DNA from: Solirubrobacteraceae bacterium
GTDB lineage: Bacteria; Actinomycetota; Thermoleophilia; Solirubrobacterales; Solirubrobacteraceae
DNA length: 11,852 nt
Direction: 5' to 3'
Assembly: GCA_030151725.1 (NCBI GenBank)
Contig: JASLDD010000127.1
Location: 1-11,852, forward strand
Shown: in pieces, positions 6,757-11,852 of the stretch
Numbering within the stretch: position 1 is the first letter of the stretch
Layout of the letters: every line of letters begins with the position of its first letter
Position numbers and translations under genes: made by a program
The notes under the pieces: generated by a model
Database searches by the model: none
The model's input: only the letters and a program-made list of their open reading frames with translations
What the model was told of the DNA's origin: nothing

Positions 6757-7581
6757 TCCTCCAGCGCCCCCCCACGCGAGCTTGCCCACGGCAAGCTCCT
6801 GATCGACGAGCCGGCCGACGGAGTCGTTCGGCTGACGATCTCCAACCCGGCCAAGCGCAACGCGCTCGATCACCCCATCCTCGATGCCATCAGCGCCACC
6901 CTCACCGAGCTGAGCGCACCCGACTCGTCGGCGCGCTGCATCGTCGTCACGGGCGCGCACGGCATGTTCTCGGCCGGCTACGACATCGGCGAGATCCCCG
7001 CCGAGGAATTCCAAGAGCGCGCCGAGAAGCTCGTCGCACACCCCTTCACCGAAGCGATCGACGCGCTCGAGGCGTTCCCCTACCCCACCGTGGCGATGCT
7101 GCCCGGCCACACGATTGGCGGCGGCCTGGAGCTGGCCCTCGCATGCGATCTGCGCGTGTCGCTGCAGGACATCAAGCTCGGCATGCCCCCCGCCAAGCTC
7201 GGCCTCGTCTACTCCCACACGGGCCTGCGCCGCTTCATCGACGCCATCGGCGTGCCCCGCACACGCGAGCTGTTCCTGCTCGGCAAATACATCGACGCGC
7301 CGACCGCCCTCAGCTGGGGGCTCGTCAACAGGCTCGCTCCCGTCGAGCAGCTGGAGGCGCTCACGCTCGAGCTTGCAGCCGAGCTGGCGGGCAACGCGCC
7401 GCTGGCCCAAAAAGGCAACAAGCGCGTGATCGCCGAGCTGCTGCGCGCCGAGAGCCGCCTCACGCCCGAGGCCGAGAGCGAGCTGATCGAGCTGCGCCAG
7501 GCATCCTTTGCCTCGAAGGACATGCGCGAGGGCATGCGCGCCTTCGCCGAGAAACGCCCCGCCCGCTGGCAGGGAACCTAA
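6754..7581 (+). CDS. Enoyl-CoA hydratase/isomerase superfamily protein, methylmalonyl-CoA decarboxylase-like
   Basis: This 275-residue crotonase-fold protein keeps the oxyanion-hole segments FSAGYDIGEIP (from residue 72) and GHTIGGGLELALACDL (118-133). Of the two hydratase glutamates, the first is present (Glu126) but the second is lost: the usual PE reads PP in MPPAKLGLVYSHTG (144-157). The PPAKLG.xY pattern with Tyr153, the SAGYDIxEIP segment, and the ending DMREGMRAFAEKRPARWQG resemble recalled E. coli YgfG/ScpB, a biotin-independent methylmalonyl-CoA decarboxylase in which a Tyr at this position was implicated in the active site. YgfG has His where this protein has Tyr76. I therefore doubt a simple hydratase role; decarboxylation of a 2-carboxyacyl-CoA is the better guess. 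The GTG start has a TANNNT box nine bases upstream. It lies between the biotin carrier and bioB. Confidence 0.82.
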   Translation: MSSSAPPRELAHGKLLIDEPADGVVRLTISNPAKRNALDHPILDAISATLTELSAPDSSARCIVVTGAHGMFSAGYDIGEIPAEEFQERAEKLVAHPFTEAIDALEAFPYPTVAMLPGHTIGGGLELALACDLRVSLQDIKLGMPPAKLGLVYSHTGLRRFIDAIGVPRTRELFLLGKYIDAPTALSWGLVNRLAPVEQLEALTLELAAELAGNAPLAQKGNKRVIAELLRAESRLTPEAESELIELRQASFASKDMREGMRAFAEKRPARWQGT

Positions 7582-7620
7582 GCGCCGTTCCCAGCAGGTT
7601 CCTGGACATCTAGCCGTCCG

Positions 7621-7646
7621 CCACACCTCATAACTTGTGGTCCATG
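7621..7646 (+). promoter_or_regulatory. Candidate leaderless promoter and small palindrome at bioB
   Basis: TAACTT (7631-7636) matches TANNNT and lies seven bases before the ATG at 7644, with no Shine-Dalgarno sequence, as expected for a leaderless mRNA. The box lies within the inverted repeat CCACA (7621-7625)...TGTGG (7636-7640), which could bind a biotin regulator or be chance. It does not obviously match the BirA or BioQ operators I know. Confidence 0.35.
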
Positions 7647-8804
7647 GCGCCACTGATCACTCGCGAGGAGGCCCTCCAGCTCGGCGAGGTCGAAGATCAC
7701 GGCCTGATCGAAGCGCTGATCCAACGCGCGTGGGAAGCCCGCGTGGAGCGCTTCTCGGACTCCACCGACATGTGCTCGCTGGTCAACGCCAAGTCGGGCG
7801 GCTGCGCAGAGGACTGCGGTTTCTGCGCGCAGTCGAGATTTGCCGACGCGGAGACGCCGATGCACGCCATGATGGAGCCCGAGCAGATCCTCGAGCACGC
7901 GCGCGCAGCGGAGGCCGCGGGCGCCCACCGCTTCTGCATGGTCACCCAGGGACAGGGTCTCTCAAAGCGCGACTTCCAGAAGTACCTCGAGGGCGTGCGC
8001 TTGGTCTCGGAGAAGACCAACCTCAAGCGCTGCGCCTCCGTCGGGCACATCTCCGCGGAGCGCGCCAGGGCCCTGCGCGAGGCCGGCATCCAACGGGTGC
8101 ACCACAACGTGGAGACCGCGCAGAGCTACTACGACGAGGTGACGAGCACCGTTCGCTACGAGGGTCGCCTGCGAACCATCGAGGCTGTCCGAGAGGCAGG
8201 GCTCGAGACGTGCGTCGGTGGGATCCTCAACCTCGGCGAGACCCGGGAGCAACGGGTGGAGATGGCCTTTGAGCTCGCCGCCCTCAACCCGACGAGCGTG
8301 CCCATCAACATGCTCAACCCGCGCCCCGGAACCAAGTTCGGCGACCGCGAGTACATGGACCCGTGGGAGGCGGTCAAGTGGATCGCGATCTTCCGCCTGA
8401 TCCTGCCGGAGGCGCTGTTCAGGCTGTGCGGTGGGCGCGTGGAGAACCTCGGCGAGCTGCAGCAGCTGGCGGTCAAGGCTGGAATCAACGGGGTGATGAT
8501 GGGCAACTTCCTCACCACCCTCGGCAACGAGCCGGAGACAGACCGTGAGATGTTCGAGGAGCTCGGCTTGAACGTGGCGCGCCAGCCCGACAACGCCTCC
8601 AACCCGCGCCCCGACAACCGCTCCGGCTGGCTGGAGGGCGAGACGCCGGACGTGGTGGATGAGCTGTTGGCGAGCGAGCCGCCGCCGGACACGATCGATC
8701 TGGGCGTGCGCCTGTGGGATCCCTCGACACAGCTCCGCTATCGGGCCAAGCGCGCGGTGCCGCCGCGTCCCGACGGCGCTCCCAACCGCGTGCCCGTCGC
8801 CTAA
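7644..8804 (+). CDS. bioB: Biotin synthase BioB
   Basis: This 386-residue radical-SAM enzyme inserts sulfur into dethiobiotin to give biotin. The 4Fe-4S motif CAEDCGFC has Cys54, Cys58 and Cys61. The auxiliary 2Fe-2S ligands are present in FCMVTQG, RCASVG, ETCVGGILNLGET and the Arg of RLCGGR. NMLNPRPGT and the GVMMGNFLTT segment are also typical. The catalytic part ends at about residue 312. Residues 313-386 form an unusual Pro-, Asp- and Arg-rich tail that most BioB proteins (about 320-350 residues) lack or have much shorter. I chose ATG 7644 over a TTG nine bases upstream because of the TANNNT box placed for a leaderless start. bioF begins 10 bp after the stop, so the genes are an operon with likely translational coupling. 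Confidence 0.96.
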   Translation: MAPLITREEALQLGEVEDHGLIEALIQRAWEARVERFSDSTDMCSLVNAKSGGCAEDCGFCAQSRFADAETPMHAMMEPEQILEHARAAEAAGAHRFCMVTQGQGLSKRDFQKYLEGVRLVSEKTNLKRCASVGHISAERARALREAGIQRVHHNVETAQSYYDEVTSTVRYEGRLRTIEAVREAGLETCVGGILNLGETREQRVEMAFELAALNPTSVPINMLNPRPGTKFGDREYMDPWEAVKWIAIFRLILPEALFRLCGGRVENLGELQQLAVKAGINGVMMGNFLTTLGNEPETDREMFEELGLNVARQPDNASNPRPDNRSGWLEGETPDVVDELLASEPPPDTIDLGVRLWDPSTQLRYRAKRAVPPRPDGAPNRVPVA

Positions 8805-8814
8805 CACGCCGCAC

Positions 8815-10200
8815 ATGAGCGACCTTCAAGCGCGTCTGGCAGAGCTCGAGCACTTGGGCCTCGCCCGACGCCTGCGTTTGATCAGCGGACCGCAGGGCCC
8901 CACGGTGCTCCTGGAAGGCAAGCCGGTCCTGCTGCTGTGCTCCAACAACTACCTCGGCCTGGCTGACCATCCACGCGTGCGTGAGGCTGCTGCAGATGCC
9001 GCGATGCGCTGGGGCGTGGGCGCCGGAGCATCCCGTCTGGTGTCAGGCACGATGACCATCCACGGCCGCCTGGAGGAGCGCCTGGCTGCCTTCAAGGGCA
9101 GCGAGTCGTGCGTGCTGTTCGGGTCGGGCTACCTGGCCAACATCGGCGTGATCGGGGCGCTTGCCGGGAGCGGCGATGCGATCTTCTCCGACGAGCTCAA
9201 CCATGCCTCGATCGTGGACGGCTGCCGCCTGTCGCGAGCCGCGGTGCACGTCTACCGCCATCGCGACCTCGAGCAGCTCGAGCGCGGGCTGCACAGACAC
9301 CTCAGCGGGCGCGAAGGCGCAGGACGGCGACTGATCGTCACGGACTCGGTGTTCTCGATGGACGGCGACGTTGCCCCACTGGCGCAGCTTGCCGAGCTTG
9401 CCCACGCCTATGGAGCGCGACTGGTCGTCGATGAGGCGCACGCGATCGGCAACCTCGGCCCGGATGGGCGCGGCGCGGTGGCGGAGGCGGAGCTGGAGGG
9501 CGAGGTGGACGTGGTGATCGGGACGCTGGGCAAGGCGCTCGGCTCCTACGGCGCCTATGCGTGCGCTAGCGCGGAGATGGTCCGCTACCTGATCAACACC
9601 GCGCGCTCGCTGATCTTCTCGACGGCGCCGCCGCCCCCCGCGGTGGCAGGTGCGCTGGCTGCGCTGGACCTTCTGCAGGAGCGTCCCCACCGAGTCCAGC
9701 GGCTGCGCTCCAACGCCCGAGTGCTGCGTCGAGCGCTGGCCTCGGAGGGCTTTGCGGTCGCCGACAGCGAGATGCACATCGTGCCGCTGATCGTGGGTGA
9801 GGAGCGCGCCGCGATGCGGCTGTGCCAGGAGGCGATCGAGCGGGGCGTGTTCGCTCAGGCGATCCGCCCTCCCACCGTCCCCGACGGCACGTCAAGGCTG
9901 CGCCTGACGGCGATGGCCTCGCATACCGCCTCCGAGCTTCAGATGGCGGCGGAGGTGCTGGGCTCGCTCGCTCGGGCACAGGGACTGGACATGGCCTCGA
10001 TGACCCCCGTACACGCCGAGCGCGTGGCCGTACCGGAGGAGCCGCCCGCCTTCGCGGAGCCGATGTTCGCCGATGAGCCGCCGCGCGCGAGGCGAACGAG
10101 CGCTCCCTTCGACGTCGAGCACGAGGCAGCGCCAACGATGCCATCCAGCGCTCCTTTCGACGCCGAGCACGAGCTCAGCTCGAGCGTTCGCGCCGCCTAG
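8815..10200 (+). CDS. bioF: 8-amino-7-oxononanoate synthase BioF
   Basis: BioF is a PLP enzyme that condenses a pimeloyl thioester with L-alanine to form KAPA. SNNYLGLADHP, FGSGYLANIG, DELNHASIVDG, DEAHAIGNLG (Asp206, His209) and TLGKALGSYG with the PLP-binding Lys240 are all present in the order seen in E. coli BioF. The enzyme core ends near residue 392, at the usual family length. Residues 393-461 are an added acidic, Pro/Ala-rich and probably disordered tail with two copies of SAPFD(V/A)EHE (429-437 and 445-453). ATG 8815 lies 10 bp after bioB and begins the family's MSDLQARL-like N terminus; the frame is open further upstream inside bioB, but that part is bioB shadow. bioD follows 20 bp later. 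Confidence 0.95.
   Translation: MSDLQARLAELEHLGLARRLRLISGPQGPTVLLEGKPVLLLCSNNYLGLADHPRVREAAADAAMRWGVGAGASRLVSGTMTIHGRLEERLAAFKGSESCVLFGSGYLANIGVIGALAGSGDAIFSDELNHASIVDGCRLSRAAVHVYRHRDLEQLERGLHRHLSGREGAGRRLIVTDSVFSMDGDVAPLAQLAELAHAYGARLVVDEAHAIGNLGPDGRGAVAEAELEGEVDVVIGTLGKALGSYGAYACASAEMVRYLINTARSLIFSTAPPPPAVAGALAALDLLQERPHRVQRLRSNARVLRRALASEGFAVADSEMHIVPLIVGEERAAMRLCQEAIERGVFAQAIRPPTVPDGTSRLRLTAMASHTASELQMAAEVLGSLARAQGLDMASMTPVHAERVAVPEEPPAFAEPMFADEPPRARRTSAPFDVEHEAAPTMPSSAPFDAEHELSSSVRAA
10099..10173 (+). repeat. Duplicated 27-bp unit in the bioF tail
   Basis: Bases 10099-10125 and 10147-10173 match at 25 of 27 positions, with a 48-bp period. Both encode SAPFD(V/A)EHE. One of the two differences is silent and the other changes Val to Ala, so the protein repeat is conserved. 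It looks like a recent in-frame duplication in a disordered tail. Confidence 0.8.
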
Positions 10201-10220
10201 CGGTCAGGGCACGACTAGCG

Positions 10221-10889
10221 GTGCGCGGGCTGTTCGTCAGCGGGACCGACACGGACGTGGGGAAGTCTGTGCTGAGCGCGTGCCTGCTCGCCGCCATGAG
10301 CGCTGCAGGCGAGCAGGTGAGCGCGTTCAAGCCCGTTGTGACAGGCCTCGATGACCCTGCCCCGGGTGTATGGCCGCCCGATCACGAGCTGCTCGGGTTC
10401 GCCGCCGGAATGAGCCCTGAGGACGTCTCGCCGCTTCGCTTCGGTCCGGCCGTCTCGCCCCACCTGGCCGCCGAGCTCGCCGGGTCAAAGATCGACCCCG
10501 AGGAGCTGGTGGCCGCCGCCCGGGCACGCGCAGCCGAGGGAACGCTCGTCGTGGAGGGCGTCGGCGGCCTGCTGGTGCCGCTGGCCGGGTCGTTCACCGT
10601 TCTGGACTTCGCCGCCGAGCTCGCCCTGCCGCTGGTGTTCGCAGCGCGGCCGAGCCTGGGGACAATCAACCACACGCTGCTCAGCCTGCATGCGGCGCGC
10701 ACTCGCGGGCTGGATGTCCGTGCGGTGGTGCTCACTCCGTGGCCTGAGGATCCCGGCGAGATCGAGCGCTCCAACCGGGAGACCATCGCGCGCATGGGCG
10801 AGATCGATGTGGCCGTGCTGCCCATGACTGACCCCTCGCAGTTGGCAGACGCAGGAGCGCGTCTGCCCTGGCGCACCTGGCTCGATTAG
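10221..10889 (+). CDS. bioD: ATP-dependent dethiobiotin synthetase BioD
   Basis: This 222-residue protein has the usual BioD length. It closes the ureido ring of dethiobiotin from DAPA, CO2 and ATP. The P-loop GTDTDVGKS (8-16) opens the protein with Lys15, followed by the substrate segment FKPVVTG (36-42, Lys37), SPHLAAE, and VEGVGGLLVPL as the Walker B-like region; ARPSLGTINHTLLSLHAAR is also typical of the family. GTG 10221 places the P-loop at the standard distance from the N terminus. There is no strong Shine-Dalgarno sequence. It is the last gene of the bioB-bioF-bioD run. A bioA gene, needed for the step between BioF and BioD, does not follow. Confidence 0.95.
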   Translation: MRGLFVSGTDTDVGKSVLSACLLAAMSAAGEQVSAFKPVVTGLDDPAPGVWPPDHELLGFAAGMSPEDVSPLRFGPAVSPHLAAELAGSKIDPEELVAAARARAAEGTLVVEGVGGLLVPLAGSFTVLDFAAELALPLVFAARPSLGTINHTLLSLHAARTRGLDVRAVVLTPWPEDPGEIERSNRETIARMGEIDVAVLPMTDPSQLADAGARLPWRTWLD

Positions 10890-10908
10890 GGCAGCACGCC
10901 GGCCCGCA

Positions 10909-10933
10909 GGCCGAGCCTCGAGCACCCTCGGCC
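10909..10933 (+). terminator. Possible terminator hairpin after bioD
   Basis: GGCCGAG (10909-10915) and CTCGGCC (10927-10933) form a perfect 7-bp GC-rich stem with an 11-base loop, 19 bp after the bioD stop. Only a weak T-containing stretch follows, so termination efficiency is uncertain, but position and strength fit the end of the biotin operon. Confidence 0.45.
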
Positions 10934-10974
10934 ATTCGTCCGTCCGTGACTGGGACTAGCGTTCCCCGGATAGC

Positions 10975-11002
10975 TTGACAATTAAGACATCTGTTGTCCT
11001 AA
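10975..11002 (+). promoter_or_regulatory. TTGACA box with overlapping palindromic operator candidate
   Basis: TTGACA (10975-10980) is a perfect consensus -35 hexamer. Immediately downstream TTAAGACA (10982-10989), five bases, then TGTCCTAA (10995-11002) form a palindrome with 7 of 8 pairs matching. It would occupy the promoter spacer and block RNA polymerase if bound. The -10 is not clear: CCTAAA (10998-11003) or CTAAAA (10999-11004) are weak candidates. The AT-rich character stands out from its surroundings. The regulator cannot be named. Confidence 0.5.
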
Positions 11003-11053
11003 AAGCTCAGTGCAATAACGCACGCTTCCGCCATCCCCTTTCTGGAGGTACCA

Positions 11054-11798
11054 GTGATCCATCGACGTGTTCGTCCTGCCCTGATTGCGGCAGCCCTCTC
11101 CATCTTGCTCGGGAGCCTGCTCGTGTCGAGCGCCTCGGCGGCGGTCACCTCGTCACAGCTGCCGCGATCGTCGTGGACGCACACAACGCATATGACGTGA
11201 CCAGCGCGAGCAACATCCACCCCGGCGCAAGCGGTGAGCCGTTCCTCCAGCTCTCTGCGCCCAGCTACGATCAGGCGACGGGCGATCTCTCACAGACGGA
11301 GACCGAGGAGCTCGTGTTCTGCGAATCCGCAGGGGGTTCGATCGTGGACGAACTCGACCCCAGCAGCGGCGAATGCGAAAAGTTCGTTCCGAGCGGGGTG
11401 AAGCTCGTGCGCACGATCGCCACGGGCAAAGGCGGGCTCCAGGCTCGCGTGACCGATCGCTTCGAAAGCACCGACGGAAAAGGCCACACGATCAGCCTCG
11501 CCTACGGAGAGGAACAGGCCGAAGGAGGCTCGAACGCAGCGAGCTTCAAGTTCCCGGGAGAGTCGACGTTCAGCGCGCACAGCAGCGGAGACACGGCCCC
11601 CGCCGGCTCGAGCGGTCCCGAGACGATCTACTACCAGACGGACACCGAAGCGGCTGATCCTGAAAACGGTCTCGAAAACCCGCGCGGAGCGATCACCCTG
11701 TCGACAGTGCCCGACGGTGTGCACTTCACCAGAGAAGAACGGCCATCGCGCAGAACCTGACCGTCAAGCCACACAAACACGCAAAGCACAAGCACTAA
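11054..11798 (+). pseudogene. Secreted beta-rich protein gene, interrupted by two frame changes
   Basis: A GGAGG at 11044-11048 precedes GTG 11054, which opens a clear signal peptide: Arg-rich start, core LIAAALSILLGSLLV, cleavage after ASA. That frame stops at about 11200. From roughly 11170 the next frame carries a long hydrophilic Ser/Thr/Gly/Glu-rich body (to 11760) with two cysteines (ELVFCESAGG and SSGECEKF) and TIYYQTDTEA...GAITLSTVPDGVHF, which reads like an extracellular beta-sandwich domain. Near 11731-11741 the frame must shift again: the third frame gives AIAQNLTVKPHKHAKHKH and stops at 11798, a natural-looking basic tail. Both shifts have the same sign and each fits one missing base, so either the gene is decaying or the assembly lost two bases. 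An alternative is a shorter intact protein within 11173-11760, but it would lack a signal peptide. Function unknown. Confidence 0.55.
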
Positions 11799-11812
11799 GC
11801 GAAGCCCTGGGC

Positions 11813-11851
11813 CTCTCGCTCGGCGCTGCCACACCGGCGGCCGAGCGGGAG
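11813..11851 (+). terminator. Strong hairpin after the secreted-protein gene
   Basis: Bases 11813-11824 pair with 11840-11851 over 12 positions: 11 Watson-Crick pairs and one G-U. The loop is 15 bases. It begins 14 bp after the stop at 11798. The window ends at the stem, so a T-tract cannot be seen. Its position supports 11798, not 11760, as the natural end of the gene. Confidence 0.55.
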
Positions 11852-11852
11852 T

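Noticed and set aside
8659..8814. Upstream extension of BioF into bioB
   Set aside because: It is the out-of-frame shadow of the bioB 3' end; the conserved BioF N terminus begins at 8815.
10975..11172. CSSCPDCGSP segment that resembles a zinc ribbon
   Set aside because: It is the alternative-frame reading of a clear signal peptide that has its own Shine-Dalgarno sequence, and it overlaps the promoter-like palindrome; the Cys pairs are probably accidental.
1..11852. CRISPR arrays, tRNA/rRNA genes, insertion sequences, defence or toxin genes
   Set aside because: Read for regular direct repeats, RNA-gene folds, transposase motifs and known defence domains; none was seen by eye.

Overview
The window is high-GC DNA with dense coding on both strands. 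It most resembles a Gram-positive actinobacterium, possibly of the Thermoleophilia/Solirubrobacterales type. That is inference from GC-rich codon use, GTG starts, several genes without Shine-Dalgarno sequences, secreted CAP and beta-rich proteins, and the overall gene style; no rRNA or other taxonomic marker is present. No tRNA, rRNA, CRISPR array, transposase, integrase or phage gene was seen.

Layout. (1) 99-3218, plus strand: a long-chain/isovaleryl-type acyl-CoA dehydrogenase, a secreted CAP-domain protein with a His/Lys/Arg-rich linker, and a complete FabG-like short-chain dehydrogenase/reductase (SDR). (2) 3219-3435: a gap between convergent genes that holds two related palindromes sharing a 22-bp core. 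(3) 3436-6407, minus strand, transcribed right to left: a GT2 glycosyltransferase, a PlsC-type acyltransferase, a polytopic membrane protein of the GPDPase_memb/YciC type, and an SDR-fold protein that has lost its catalytic residues. This looks like an envelope or lipid gene set. (4) 6491-10889, plus strand: a free-standing 70-residue biotin carrier domain, a crotonase-fold protein that resembles methylmalonyl-CoA decarboxylase (YgfG/ScpB type) more than a true hydratase, then bioB-bioF-bioD. (5) 10975-11852: a palindrome with a TTGACA box, then a secreted-protein gene that needs two frame changes to read through, then a strong hairpin at the window edge.

How the genes fit together. The clearest module is biotin: BioF (pimeloyl thioester to KAPA), BioD (DAPA to dethiobiotin) and BioB (dethiobiotin to biotin) lie next to a biotin-accepting carrier domain. 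BioA, which makes DAPA from KAPA, is not in the window. The acyl-CoA dehydrogenase, SDR and crotonase-fold protein suggest acyl-CoA metabolism around this module, but their substrates cannot be read from sequence.

I found no clear evidence of a wholly new multi-gene system. The most unusual signals are the twin palindromes at 3271-3406, the catalytically dead SDR, the Pro-rich tails on BioB and BioF (BioF with a duplicated nine-residue motif), and the double-frameshifted secreted protein.
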